Assembly (NCBI RefSeq): GCF_949987515.2
Contig: NC_082696.1
Span: forward strand, 58,496,947 to 58,560,946
From: Delphinus delphis
Lineage: Eukaryota; Chordata; Mammalia; Artiodactyla; Delphinidae
Direction: 5' to 3'
Length of the DNA: 64,000 nucleotides
The notes beneath the pieces were generated by a model that was not told where the DNA came from, did no database searches, and was given only the letters and a program-made list of their open reading frames with translations. A program made the translations under genes and the position numbers. Below, in pieces: positions 22,665 to 35,129 of the stretch; position 1 is the first letter of the stretch, and each line of letters starts with the position of its first letter.

Positions 22665-22991
22665 CAGCTTAAAAATATTTGAGATAGACTGTGTATTTCA
22701 GAGTCATGGAAAGCTCTTTTGAACAATTCTAGGTTATTTTTAGAAACAAGGATTTTACTAAGATTGAATTAGGCTTAGGGTAGTAAAATCTAACCAATTT
22801 GTTTTGACTCAATTAACCAGCTGCCTACTGTTCAAGCCAACCCAAACAGTCAGACCAATTGTGTGGCCCCTGCCTTTGATGGAGTCTTCCCTCAGCTTGT
22901 AAACCTAGAGGCTGCATTAGTGTGACTTATTGATTTCATTTCATATTGAATCAAGGGAAACGGATCAAATTTATCATTTCAAGTTATATTT

Positions 22992-22997
22992 CAATAT

Positions 22998-23032
<35 letters not shown>

Positions 23033-23232
23033 GGTATGCAGGCCTCTCACTGCTGTGGCCTCTCCCGTTGCGGAGCACAGGCTCCGGACGCGCAGGCCCA
23101 GCGGCCATGGCTCACGGGCCCAGCCGCTCCGCGGCATGTGGGATCTTCCCGGACCGGGGCACGAACCCGTGTCCCCTGCATCGGCAGGCGGACTCTCAAC
23201 CACTGCACCACTAGGGAAGCCCAATATGACTT
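22992..23232 (-). mobile_element. CHR-2-type SINE with 11 bp target duplication
   Basis: The SINE is about 23003-23221 on the minus strand, with a ~31-base T-run for its tail and a near-consensus body (GCGGAGCACAGGCTCCGGAC). CAATATGACTT at 22992-23002 is repeated at 23222-23232. The long uninterrupted tail and intact CpG sites suggest a young copy. Confidence 0.96.
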
Positions 23233-23889
23233 CTTAATGGTTATGATTTTTTCTAACTTATTCCTATCTCTAAAATTGGCTTACTCTTTATAATAACTGT
23301 TTTTAATATTTTAGGAAGATCCCTTACCTCTTTAAGAATTTTATAAAGCTATAAAGCTGACGTGTGTTTATATATGTATGAGTCTGTACGTATATGTATA
23401 CTTTCTTGTCTATACTTTCTTGTATACACTTTATATATACTTGTATATACTTTCTCCACACTATTTCAAGGTGTCCCTAGGGCCCTAAAAGATTGTGCAT
23501 AAACCCTTTAAGGTTCTTGGATCTCAGGTGGTGGATTCATGATAGTGATATAGAAGTTCCTGAGTTTTACTACTCCACTTTCTGACCTCTACCCACATGA
23601 ATCCCAGCTAAAGCCTGTGTTGTGTTAAGTATCACATATAAATAGTCCCAACATGATGTCGATGTCAGCTGCACAGTATCGTGGTTGTGCAGAATTTTGG
23701 ATGCCAATGCTATTACTCTCTGGTGTTGCAGCTAGACTTACTTGGTGCTATAGTCTAGTTGTGGTTCTCTTGATTTCACTTTTGTTGTTAAGTAATGTAT
23801 TTGACTTTGCAAAATATAGTTGAAGGATCACAGCTCATGGAGGAAAACCCACAGAACTTGGAGGTAGGTGAGATGGCTCTAAGGGTCTT
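23233..23889. other. Unique sequence with TA/TG-rich patch
   Basis: Low-complexity TATATGTATAC and TATACTTTCTTG repeats occupy 23365-23455. Nothing else was identified. Confidence 0.45.
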
Positions 23890-23960
23890 GCTATGACATC
23901 GTTGTGTGACCTTGAGCAAGTCACTTCATCGTCCTGGGCTTCAGTTTCCAAATTGCTGGC
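23890..23960 (+). mobile_element. MIR core fragment (plus)
   Basis: 'TTGTGTGACCTTGAGCAAGTCACTTCATCGTCCTGGGCTTCAG' (shown here as recognised words) is the MIR core in forward orientation. Confidence 0.75.
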
Positions 23961-24130
23961 CAGGTTTAGAGTACATGCTACATGCTGGCTAAGTGCTTTA
24001 CAGATATTATCACATTTAACCCTCACAAAGACCCTAAGAGACAACTTCTGTTAGCCTCAGTTTAGAGTTGAAAGACTTGAGATTCAAAGAGGTGAAGAGC
24101 CTGGATTTGAAGGGAGTCTGATTGAAAAGT
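23961..24130 (-). mobile_element. MIR fragment (minus)
   Basis: 'GGCTAAGTGCTTTACAGATATTATCACA', 'TTTAACCCTCACAAAGACCCTAAGAG' and 'TTGAGATTCAAAGAGGTGAAGAG' are reverse-complement MIR words. It abuts the forward MIR piece, making a diverged inverted pair. Confidence 0.75.
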
Positions 24131-24265
24131 CAAAGCTTAGATACTTTTTTACTCTGTTCTACATAGCTTACAGTGTTAAATGAGGCAGCAGGACTTGAAA
24201 CCAATCCTAGTGGTCTATAATTCTAACGGAGGTGACTGGGAGCCATATTGACTAGTAAATACTCT

Positions 24266-26345
24266 AATCATTTTTTTTAAAGATTTAAAAAACAGCTTCA
24301 TTAAGGTACCATTGACAAACAATAAATGTCCATATTTAGAGTGTATCTTTAGTTGAGTTTTGACCTATGTATACATTTGTGAAACTATCATCACAATCAA
24401 GGTAATGAGCATACCCTTTACTCCCTAAAGTTTCCTCTTGCCCCTTTGTAATCTCTCCTTCTCGATCTTCCCTGCACCTCCTCCCAAGGCAATCACTAAT
24501 CTACTTTCTGTCACTATAGATTAATTTCCATTTTGTAGAATTTTTTTTATATATAGTAATCTCTCACTGTGATTTAATTTCATTTCCCCAGTGAGTAATG
24601 GTGCTCAGCATATTTTCATGTACTTATTTGCCATCCATATATCTTTTTTGGTGAAATATCTTTTCAAGTCTTTTTGCCTATTTAAAAAATTAAATTGTTT
24701 GTTTATTGAGTTTTGGGAGATCTTTAAAATTCTTTATCAGATATAAAATTTGAAAATATTTTATCCCTGTCAGGGGTTCTTAGAGTCTTTTGTAGAGCCG
24801 AAGTTTTAACTTTGATGAAGTCCATTTATCTCTTCGTTCTTTTATGGATCATGTTATAGCTGTAGCTAAGGACTCTTTGCCTAACCTAAGTTCACAGAGG
24901 TTTTCTTTTAGAAGTTTTATAGTTTTTACATTTAGGTCTATGATCCACTTTGAGTGAATTTTTGTACGTGGTGTGGGATACGGAAAGAAGTTAATTTTTC
25001 TTGCAAACGGATATCCAGTTTTTCCAACAATGTTTGTCGAAGAGTCTATCAATCCTCTACAGAATTGCCTTTCTGCATTTGTGTAGGGGTCGATTTCTGG
25101 ACTCTCTATTTTGTTGCATTAATCTATTTATCTATTTTTGTATCTGTACCACACTATCTTGATTATTATAGCTGTAAAATAAATCTTGAGATGAGGTAGT
25201 GTTAGATTTCTAACTTTTTTTTCAAAGTTGTTTTGGGTATTTCAGGTCTATATAATTTTCATGTGAATTTTATAACTAATTTGTCAATTTCTCTAAAAGT
25301 GCATGCTGAGATTTTGACTGGGAATGTGTTGACTCTTTAGAACATTTTGGGGAAAATTGACCTCTTAACAATATTGAGTCTTCCTACTCATGAATATTGT
25401 CCATCTTTGCACTGATTTAGGTATTCCTTAATTTTTCTCAGCGATGCTTTATAATTTTTCATGTATAAGTGTCACACATCTTTTGTGAGATTTATCTCTA
25501 AGTATTTCAAAATTTTGTTGCTATTGAGTTTTAATTTAAATTTCTGATTGTTCATTGCTGGCATATAGAAGCATAACTGATTTTTGTATTTTGATTTTGC
25601 ATCTGCAGCCTTGCTAAACCCACTTATTAGCTTTTATTTTTTTTTGATATATTCTATTGCTTATATAGACATTCCTTATATAGACCATCATATTGTCTGT
25701 GAATAAGAAAGTTTTAAGACTTCCTTTCCAATATGGATGCCTTTATTTTTCTTACCTTATTGTACTTCTAGTACAATTTTGAACAGAAGTGATGAGATCA
25801 GACAGTCTTGCCTTGTTTCTGACCTTAAGGGAAAAAACATTTGGTTGAATCACTAAGTAGGATGTTACTGTCGTTTTTTAAAAATATGTGCCCTTTATCA
25901 GATTGAGGAGGTCCCTCAATTGATTTCTAGTTTGCTATGAGTTTTCACAAAGATTATATAGTGGGGTGGGGGTTTTCAAATACCTTTTCTGCATAAAAAC
26001 ATCTTTTTATTGTTGTTTAATATTAAAATAAAATTATTAAAAATAAAGCTTTTAATAATATTAATATTGTTTGTCTTTAAATTGCATTGATCGATTTTTG
26101 AATGTTAAACCAACATTGCATCCCAAGGGAAATCTCTTTTGGTCATGATATATTATCTTTTTATATACTGTTGGATTTGTTTGTTAAAATTTTGTTTAAA
26201 ATTCTTGAATCTGTGTTCATGAGGGGTAATTTTTTAGTGATGTCTTTGGCTTTGTATCAGGGTAATGCTGGCTTTATAGGATGAGTTGGGAAGTATTTAT
26301 TCCTCTTCAATATTCCGGAAGAGTTTATGTAGATTTAGTATAATT
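24266..26345 (-). mobile_element. Old L1 (L1M-type), ORF2 and 3' UTR, minus strand
   Basis: The left end shows an old L1 3' UTR (AACAGCTTCATTAAGGTACC). ORF2-derived antisense sequence follows: 'TTTTCATGTACTTATTTGCCATCC', 'CATTTAGGTCTATGATCCACTTTGAGT', 'CTATCTTGATTATTATAGCTGTA', 'AATATTGAGTCTTCCTACTCATGAATA' and 'TTGCATCCCAAGGGAAATC'. No frame stays open for long. Some 3' parts are missing, indicating internal deletions. Confidence 0.88.
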
Positions 26346-26936
26346 TCTCTTTATTTCTTTACTTATTATTTTTAAAAATTGAGATCTAATTGACATATAA
26401 CACTGTGTAAGTTTAAGGTATACGATGTGTTGACTTGGTACATTTACATATTGCAATAAGATTGCTACCATAACATTAGCCAACATCACATCACATGGTT
26501 ACCATTTCTTTTTTGTGGTGACATTTAAAATCTAGTCTCTTAGCAACTTTGAAGTATATAAAACGGTATTGTTGACTATAATCACAATGTTGTGCATTAG
26601 GTCTCCAGGACTTAATCATCTTTTGACTGAGTTTGTACCCTTTGACTAGCATCTCCCCAGTCTATCCCCACCTTCTGATCCAATTCTATTCTCTGTTTCT
26701 ATGGGTTTAGCTTTTTTAGATTCCACATACAAGTGATATCATACAGTATTTGTCTTTCTCTGTCTGATTTATCTTACTTAGCATGACACCATCAGGGTCC
26801 ATCCACGTTATAGCAAGTGGCAGGATTTCTTTCTTTCTCAGGGCTGAACAATATTCCATTGTATATATGTACAACAACCTCTGTATCTATTCATCCACTG
26901 ATGGACACTTAGTTGTTTCCATATTTGGCTATTGTC
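26346..26936 (-). mobile_element. Second old L1 3' end, minus strand
   Basis: A fresh L1 3' UTR starts here (AAATTGAGATCTAATTGACATATAACA), followed by antisense ORF2 C-terminal sequence: 'TTAGCATGACACCATCAGGGTCCATCCA', 'CTGAACAATATTCCATTGTATATATG' and 'CATCCACTGATGGACACTTAG'. The 3' UTR restart shows that this is a separate insertion from the element to its left. Confidence 0.85.
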
Positions 26937-27900
26937 ATTGTTTTTCAGCAGGTTGATTATGATATGTCTTAGTGAAGATATCTTTATGTTTCTTGTGCTT
27001 AGAGTTCTGTCAGTTTCCTTGATCTGTGGGTTTATAATTTTCATCAAATTCAGAAAAAATTTGGCCATTATTTCTTTATTTTTTTGCATTGTCTTCCAAT
27101 TATATTCTTAAAGTTGTCCCATAGTTAACTAGTGCTCTGTTCATTGTTTTGATTCTCTTTTCTGTCTGTATTTCATTTTGGATAATTTTAATTACTATTT
27201 CTTCAAGTTCACCAATCTTTTCTTCTGCAACGACTAATCTGTCTAATACTACTCTCAGTGTATTTTTCATTGAACACATTGTAATTTTATTTCCCACAAA
27301 ATCGATTTAGGTCTTTTAATTTCTAATGTCTTTGTATATTAATTCTAATATCTGTATTAGATTTACTGATTTTTCTCCTCATTATGGGTCATTATTTTTC
27401 TGCTTCTTTGCATACCTGGTGATTTTTGATTGGATGTGAGCCATTGTGAATTTTAACTTATTCAGTGCTAGATATTCTTCTATTCTTGAAAATAGCCTGA
27501 CGTATTTCTGGGATGCAGTTATATTATGTGGAAAGAGTTTGATCCTTTTGAGCCTTGTTTTTTTTTTTTTCTTTTATTTGTTAGATGGGTCTGGAGCAGT
27601 GTTCACTTCAGAGATAATTATTCTCCACCACTGAAGCAAGACCTTTCTATATGTTCTACCAAATGCATTGTGAGTTGTGAGGTTTTCCAGGCTGGCTATG
27701 GGGACAGGCTCTATTCCTGACCCTGTATGAGCTCTGGGCACTATTAACTCTGATTCTTTCACATGACTCTTTTCTGGACGGGATGTAGTTTTCTCATACG
27801 CATTCATGGATGGGTCCTCAGCTGGATATTCAAGGGGAGTCCCCTGCCAATCTTGGAAGCTCTCACTCTGCTTTGATTCAGAAGCTGCGATTATGTAGGA
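26937..27900 (-). mobile_element. Old L1-clade (L1M or HAL1-like) segment
   Basis: Antisense words such as 'CTTCAAGTTCACCAATCTTTTCTTCTGC', 'TTTTTCTCCTCATTATGGGTCAT', 'CTTTGCATACCTGGTGATTTTTGATTGGATG' and 'CACTGAAGCAAGACCTTTCT' are known from an old mammalian L1-related family. I cannot fix the subfamily or tell whether it is one copy with the neighbouring piece. Confidence 0.65.
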
Positions 27901-28438
27901 AAGTGGGACTTGAAGTGTGGGTGTGCTTTCTGTAGGTAGAGAGGCGACTGCAGGTTATCTAGGCGGGAGAACTCCCCCAGAAAACATGATGTAGAGGCAA
28001 AAGAACCATCTGAAGAAAACTCTTGAAGAGGTAGTGAGAGGACTCATTGAATTTAAATTGAAGTTTCTTGTGGTGTGAAAGAATGTAATCCTTCGGAAAA
28101 GGTAGGCTCATACCTCTTGCAAGGACATTTTCCCCAAACCAATGAAGGCTGGGGCCAGGCTAATCTGTTGACTAATATATCTCAGGGGTCTAACTGTGCT
28201 ACAGAGTGCTGGACAGTGGGTTGACAGAGGAACCCTCGTTTCTGTCCCAAGGAGCGCATTTTTAGTGTAGGCACTATAAGTGGAGCAAAGTCCAGATTCG
28301 GAAGTTTCACTTTATTCCTTAGAGAGTAGGGATCTGATAACTGCTGTTGCAAAGGGCCTGATGGAATGAAAGTGATGCTTTAGCAAGACTCTGGCAATCG
28401 TGTGTCATACGTACATGTCAGGGAAGAACCTGGGAAAA
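27901..28438. other. Unique sequence, nothing recognised
   Basis: No repeat or gene could be supported. It may contain further L2 remnants too decayed to call. Confidence 0.35.
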
Positions 28439-28832
28439 TCAACGAGAGAACGTTTCAGGATTGAATGTGAGAGGCTTAGGTGGAGGCAGTGGGGCTGGGA
28501 AAGGAAGGGGCATGTGTCTAAAAAGAGGAGTTGACTGGGTGTGGAAACAAACTTCGTACGCAAAGTAAAACCAGGAGGCAGCCCAGGATGACTTGAAGGC
28601 TTTGAGGGGGCTTGATTGACAAAATGCTGGTGCCAGGAATAGAAATAGGGATGACAGAAAAGGAGCTTGTTTCAGAGTGAAGATGACAAATTTATTTTTA
28701 GATACTTGAATTTTGAGGTGACAGTGGGATACCAAAGTAGATATGTACAGCTGTTTGGTTGAAAATATGGAATTATCAGGAGATTTCAGGGCTCACGAGG
28801 TAGATTTGGGGGTCAGCTGATGAAATTATACT
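28439..28832 (-). mobile_element. L2 ORF2 fragment, copy A
   Basis: On the minus strand this resembles the L2 (CR1-clade LINE) reverse transcriptase region just C-terminal to its catalytic site. Plus-strand words include 'CAGGATGACTTGAAGGC', 'GAGTGAAGATGACAAATTTATTTTTAG' and 'GGTAGATTTGGGGGTCAGCTGATG', matching the antisense of '...TGACTCCCAAATTTATATC'. It is very old and not open over a useful length. Confidence 0.6.
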
Positions 28833-29400
28833 TCAATTCATTCACTTATTTATTCATTTACCAAGTGACTGGCCTTAACAGTTTGTCAGATGATGAGCTT
28901 GGCTTTGGGATGCAAAGACACGGAATTATGGTCCTTGTCCTTGTGGAAGAGCTGGAGAGATGGTGCAGTACAGTTTGCTGAGGGCTAAGAGAGTCATGCC
29001 TGCGGCAGAATGGCGGCACAGTGGAGTGACATCCGACACAGAGTGGGGCGTGCCAGGAAAGCTTCCTGGAGGAGGTGTCAAGTAGAGGTTAATCAGGAAG
29101 AGAAGCAGGTGAAGGATATTGAAAGCTGAGGAAACAGCATGTGAAAAGATATAGGGGCAAGAGAGAGCTTGGGTTATTTGAGATCCGGTTGGAGGAAGGA
29201 ACACATGTGAGGGAGAGAAAAAGGATAAAGCTCGAGAGGGAAGCAGAAGCTATGGAGGACCTTGCAGGGCACTTGGTGACTCTGAGCTGCTTTGCAGAAC
29301 ATCCAGATGGAGATGCCCAACATCACTGGACTCCATTCCGTGGGTAATGGGCTTCTCCGACTAATTTAAGCTTGGAAGCTATGTGATCAGATTAGCAATT
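28833..29400 (-). mobile_element. L2 3' end, copy B, first part
   Basis: It starts with the antisense L2 3' terminus (TTCATTCACTTATTTATTCATTTACC). 'AAAGCTTCCTGGAGGAGGTGTCAAG', 'GAGGACCTTGCAGGGCAC' and 'AGCTATGTGATCAGATTAGC' follow in L2 order. It is interrupted at about 29400 by an L1 end and resumes at about 29850. Confidence 0.72.
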
Positions 29401-29849
29401 TATGAACCTGGAGGACATTATGCTAAGTGACATAAGTCAGACACAAAAAGAAAAACCTGTGTGATTTTACTTATACGTGGAATCCAAAAAAGTCAAATAC
29501 ATAGAAGCAAAGAGCAGAAAGGTGGTTGCCAGAGGTGGAGAAGTGGGGGAAATGCGGAGATAGTGGATACAAAGTGGCAGTTTTGTAGGATGAATAAGTC
29601 TAGAGGTTTAATGTCCGGAATAATGACTATAGTTAATAGTACTGTATTGAATACTGGAAATTTGCTAAGACAATAGATTTAAGGGGCTCTCATCACACAC
29701 ACAAAAATGATAACTATGTGAGGAGAAGATATATTAATTAGCTTAACTGTAGTAACCATTTCACTAGATATATACGTATAGCAAACCATCATGTGACACA
29801 CCTTAAATGTATAGAATTCTTATTTTAAAAATTAAAAAAATAGAAAGAC
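29401..29849 (+). mobile_element. Old L1 3' end inserted in L2
   Basis: 'ACATTATGCTAAGTGACATAAGTCAGACA', 'GGAATCCAAAAAAGTCAAATACATAGAAGCA', 'GTGGTTGCCAGAGG' and a 3' UTR ending in 'AAAAATTAAAAAAATAGAAAG' mark an L1 ORF2 end plus 3' UTR on the plus strand. L2 sequence on both sides is contiguous in consensus order, so this is a nested insertion. Confidence 0.85.
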
Positions 29850-30445
29850 TGCTCTGGCAGCAGTATGATGAATTGATTAAAGGACTAAATGTTGGAGTCA
29901 GGGAGACTAGTGACGATACTACATTAGTTATGAAGGAGAAATGAAGACGGTCTGATTTAAGGCAGCGTCCGTGGGGATGGAGAAAAAGGGATAGTCAAAA
30001 AGTCTGAAGAGTTATAATAGGCAGGATTTCATGACAGATTGGATATAAGAGATTTGAATATGGAGTTTATCAGCGTACAAGTGATGTTTGAGGCACTTGA
30101 AGGGAAGAGCTGTCCCAAGAAGCATAGAGATTAAAAAAAAAAATGCAGTGCTTGTTAAATCCACAGATATCCAAACTCTGAGATTCCTGTGATTCGATGG
30201 GTTTTCTGACAAAGAAGGTATGAAGAAAGATCTGAAGATGGAGGAAGGAAACTAGATGAATATCCCCATTTAAGGGAACAGGAAGAAGACAGGAATTTGC
30301 AGAGGAAAGAACAGAAATAAGGGACGGATGGGGTCATGTCACAGAAGCTCACTGAGAGCCTCAGTAGAGAAAGTGGGGTCAGCAGAGCTGTCGAGGAGGA
30401 AGGGGGCTGAAAAGACGGCACCTGGGGACACGAAAGAGACATACA
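29850..30445 (-). mobile_element. L2 copy B, second part, with RT-motif relic
   Basis: It resumes with 'GACTGCTCTGGCAGCAGTATG' (antisense of the L2 ORF2 C-terminal part). On the minus strand near 30085 it reads HHLYADKLHIQIS, a relic of the reverse transcriptase YADD box with the second D now K. About 300 bp of the expected region between 30050 and 30060 is missing. Confidence 0.7.
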
Positions 30446-33044
30446 AAGTGGCTTAACCCCAAGCAGGACTGAGACGATTTTGAGGAAGTGGATTTGGTAA
30501 GTGTCGATGAAACCGGTTTTAGGATGCTGGGCCTCCAGCCTGCCTAGTCATCCGAACTGAATTATAACAGCCTCTCACATTTTAAATTTAGTTCTGATAG
30601 TTTGTGAGAAATCGGGGAAATCTGAAATAGAACTGACTACGAATGCTGCAGTAGAACTTGAGCGGGATGGTGTTTCCTGATGTAGGTATCTTCCACAGTG
30701 CTAAGCCTATATGCCCCCAAAATTTTACAGAAAACAATTATTTTTAAAAAATCAGCTTCCTTGAGGGATTGAATGTAGTTCACATCAGACTTTGCATCAG
30801 CGGCCTTATTTTCTGAACTAGTGATAGTCCACTGTTCCTGGTTTCTTTTGATTCTACATTTTATCCTTTCACGGTCACAGAGATTTTTCCTAAGCGGAAA
30901 AAAAAAAAAAAAAAAAAAAAAAAGCCCTTCTGTGCTCTTTATCACTTTAGTTTATTTCCTGACTTTTTGGAAAGGCTGTTTCTTCTGTGTGAGGCAGCAT
31001 ATGGCAGAGTCCGAGGCTGGTGAGAGGCAGGTGGGGAGGATGGCTGTGTGATGTCAAGGCTGTGCCCCCAAGCTGTAATTGGGGGTCCCTGGCAGACACC
31101 CACCGTGCAGCCCAAACACCTGCGGAAGCTCTCTCGGCCCACCTTGAAGTCCAAGGGATTTTTTGCTGTAATCTACTTTCATATAGGTAATCTTTTTTTT
31201 TTTCACTTTTATTTCTTCCTTCCAATCTCATGCTCGGAGATGTGCAGTGGTCTGAATTAGCTGATGATATTAATAAACAATTATGCCAATAGACCATTTT
31301 GCAACTTAAAGTAGTCTTTTTACATACTTGATCTCATTTGACCCTCAAATAAAAATACCTTGTAAAGAAATCACTTTATGTGGCATGATAAGTAGAAAAT
31401 ACACTAAGGTTTTTTTAAAAAGCTATTTTTTTGTTTTCATCAAGACTGTTTAGTAAGAAATATCTGACCAAAGTGCATTGTCTGAGTCCAATGCTGGGTA
31501 AAGTGAAGATTAGGAAAGAATACAAAAAAATGTACATGCTGCATACGTTCGAGAAATTATTTTGGGGCTCTCAAGATTGTGTAGCAGATGAGCCTACTGT
31601 TGACTGTTCTTAAGAAAATTCTATATTGTAAAAATATTTAAGTATTTAGAAAATTAAAGAAAAAAGCAAATATTTCAAAACTTAATTTTCCTCACCCTAG
31701 TTTTTGGTTTAGAATTTATTTTTTTAGTCGTGGTGACAACTTTAGATTATATACTCTTTCTCAGTGCTTCTTGTAATCAGGACTAAATTTTCAGACCTAA
31801 AATAAATCAGGGTATATGTCTGGCAAGTCCAGACATCTACCGGGGTTGAGGAATGGCTATTTGAAATCATGTTTAGAACATGACTCGAGTGAGGTGGGCT
31901 CTCTGATGGAGAAACCTAGTTTTTCTCCTTGGACAAAATGAGCAAAATGAAAAGTAGGGTCTTAATGATATGTTATTAATTAAAGGGAGTTCTACTGAAA
32001 GGGTAAAATGGCTTAAAAAATGGTGCTAAATCCAAAAATTAGAATCAATGCATTATGACCAACTAGAAATCATTATTCAGCAGAAAACCATCCAGACCAA
32101 AAGTTAAAACTCATTGCTAGATGGCTTTTTTGTTCCATCATTAGTTTGTCACTGTGGTCATTTTAACCTTTACCCAATTGAGATGAATCTGTGGTAAACA
32201 TATTCTTTTTTGAGGGGAATCCCAATTGTAGTCATAATTTGTGACTAGTTTAAGAAGAACACCAAATACTAATCCAATATTTACTCTTTTTCTGATATAG
32301 ATGCCTTTGCCTTCTTTTCCTCTAGATTTAAAAAAGTAAATTGAGTTGTTTTGGACACAAATTACAAACATACATAGTATTCCTGGGATGTGTTTCAGTC
32401 TCTAGTTTATGTGCTCTTATAATTAACTAGATATCTTCAAAAGAAAGGATTCTGGTTCAGGGCTCAAATTAAGGGCAAATAACTATAAACAGAGTGCTTG
32501 ATTTATAAAAATAAACAGCACATATGGGCTTCTGCTGCAGATGTTATACCCTGGGGCATGCCCTGATTTCTTTTTAGCTAAATAAGAATAGCAAAATCAC
32601 ATAGATGTGTAGTAATATATAAGTGTCAGTCACACTGGAATGCACTTCATATATAAAGAAGACAAGAGCACTTGTGAGTAGACTCTTCTAACCTCTGAAA
32701 CTAGAAAATGCTGGTCATGCTACTTTTGGTTTATAGAGAGCAATAACGTTCAAACCTGCTCTGTCGCTTTCTCACCCATCACTCAGTCTCATGGTGCTCT
32801 GTGCTTTTCCATAGCACAAGCACCTGTATACACACTTTCTGGTAAGAAAGAGAAAGAATGGATATTATTGAATACTTAATGTGTGATGCTACTTTCTTTT
32901 GCCTCCATTCAATTCCTGAATACGGTTTAAGAAAATCCCTGTGCCCCAACGTTTGCATCATTTCTGATATAGACGACTCCAGATTCTAACGGCTAATTTG
33001 CAAAGGTAATTTAATCCTGACTAACCCTTCTGCAGACCCTCACT
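30446..33044. other. Unique sequence with A-run
   Basis: It contains a pure A-run at 30898-30923 and a T-rich run near 31191. No repeat, exon or RNA gene was recognised. Confidence 0.4.
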
Positions 33045-33170
33045 GAATGCCCACTCTGTCTTTCTTGGTGAGTGTGTATCATTACTCTCATTCTTCCAGA
33101 GGAGCAGACCCTGAGAGGCTGGTTCTTGTGCATGGCAGCATCACGAGGTCTGTCTTGACACCCAAGCCAA
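33045..33170 (-). mobile_element. Possible MIR relic
   Basis: The order 'GCCCACTCTGTCTTTC', 'CATTACTCTCATTCTTCCAGAGGAGCAGACCCTGAGAGGCT' and 'CATCACGAGGTC' weakly follows reverse-complement MIR. Confidence 0.35.
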
Positions 33171-34605
33171 ATCTCTTTCCTGAACACAAATTAAGGGATA
33201 ACCACATACACTTGGCAAGCTGTCCTAGCTTCACAATTACTGTTCTCTCCCTCTCCCATACTATTCCAAAAAGTAGGGGGTAAAGGAGATTTGCAGAGAG
33301 TAAAGTGATCCAGGAGAGTCTGATCACAGATGCTGTTTTTAAAGCGTGGAAGCCTCATAGACCGAATTCTCCGCAGAGGTATTTGCATTTTGAAAGAGGA
33401 ACTTTGTTGCTGTAAATATGTAGGGGATACCCCTCCCATTTAAAAAGTGTTTTGTTTGAAAGACAATCAGCGATGCAGCAGGATGGAAGTGGGAGACCTT
33501 GTTGTGGAGGCATCGGGTCCAGATTTCAGTAGGTGTCCTTAAGACCTTATGAATAGTCAGGAGCCCCAGGAATACCCACTAGCACTGGTACTGGTGCACA
33601 CAGCATCAACGTTTTTTAGATGATTTTGTTTTGCTGATGCGCTGGTAGCTAGAGCCTACTGAATGTATTAAACTTGGACACTGTCCTATTTTCAACAATG
33701 CTTGAGAGAGTTTACAGACTAAACTTGGTATAGTGCTTCAGGATAAAATCAACTCTCTCAAGGTGGGAGAAGACATCAGGGGTTTCAGGTATTACATTGG
33801 CTCTGTTTTCTACAAGCAAAGGCAAAAAAACACGTTGGTTTATAGAAGTCTCACTTTCTGACCACTCACAATAGACACATTTATTTACAGAGGTAATCAA
33901 TATATGAAAAATATTTTCTTTTCTACAATTAGATTGGAGCAGGAATTTATTGAGTCTTATGTGTAGGACATACAACAAAGATGCTGTTTAGACATGGTAT
34001 CTTTAATCAGACCCTCCTAGATCACTGCAGATTTCCTTTGACCCCTGACCAAAAATGGAATTAGAAGGTATATTCAACCAGCTTTATAAAAGACCTGGAG
34101 GGTTCTCATCTTGACCCTCTTAAGGGCAGAAGGCACAACGTGGTCAGATGTCTTGAACGAACAACTCGCATTCCATTTGTGATGGTGAGGCTCTCAACAA
34201 GCAATCATATATTCTAAAGATGCAAATGAGTTGCAAATGAGAGTTGTTAACCTGGACTGAGAAAACCTTGGGTATCATGAAATCTCTATATTGGCTTGTT
34301 TTGCTCAAAATCTTTTACTGACTTTTTGATATTTTGTTATGCACCTTTTCTCAGGCTACTGGTTTAGGCATTGGCTAAAGAAAAAAAGGCGCAGATCAGT
34401 GAGGCTAACTTACTGTATCTTGTAATTGCCCCCTTTTGGACCTTTTCTGCCTTGTTATAGAGGAGTTCCACAGGGTTCTTTCTTAGCTCCCATTGTGGAC
34501 CTCGATATGCTATGAATCCTTATGGGACAGAGAGGAGCCCTTGGAGGGAAACAGTCATTTCTGAGTCCAGGTTGGGTTTGGGGACTGGCTCTGATGAAAG
34601 GCAAA
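33171..34605. other. Unique sequence, nothing recognised
   Basis: No repeat, coding or RNA signature could be supported. Confidence 0.4.
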
Positions 34606-35129
34606 TGTTTTAGTTAACTGTTTTGTGTAACAACTCATCCCCAAACTTAGTTGCTTAAAACGATTATTTATTGTGGTCTCTCGTGGGTTTTTGGATTGAT
34701 TGGGTTCCAGGTCTCATACAGGGGCAGTCAGGCTGGGACTGAGTCGCCTACATGCTCTGGATGTTCAAGATGGCACCTGTGTGTCCAGCACCTCTGCTGA
34801 GAGTGTGGGAACAGCCCAGCCAAGATTGGCCGGGCGTGCCTCTCTATGTAACCTCTCGATCTGGCTAGCTTGGGCTTATTCAAAGTTTATTCTATTTCTT
34901 ACCTAATGGCTGGCTTTCCTCAGAGTAAGAATTCCAAGAGACCCAGATGAAGCTACAGGTATTTTTATGACCTAGTCTCTGAAGCCATGCAGCATCACCT
35001 CTGCTGTGTTCTACTGGCCCAAAATGAGTCATAGGGGCCAGTCCGGATTCAAGGGGAGGGGATTTACACAAGGATACGAATTCCAGGGGGCATGGTTCAT
35101 TGGGGAACCAACTTTGGAGACTAAAACCA
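34606..35129 (-). mobile_element. MLT1-type LTR (ERVL-MaLR), solitary
   Basis: The minus strand runs TG...CA and shows MLT1 words: 'CCTTGTGTAAATCCCCTCCC', 'TTTTGGGCCAGTAGAACACAGCAGAGGTGATG', 'GACTAGGTCATAAAAATACC' and 'TCTTACTCTGAGGAAAGCCAGCC', ending near 'TTAAGCAACTAAGTTTGGGG'. It is a solo LTR with no retroviral genes nearby. Target repeats are no longer visible. Confidence 0.75.
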
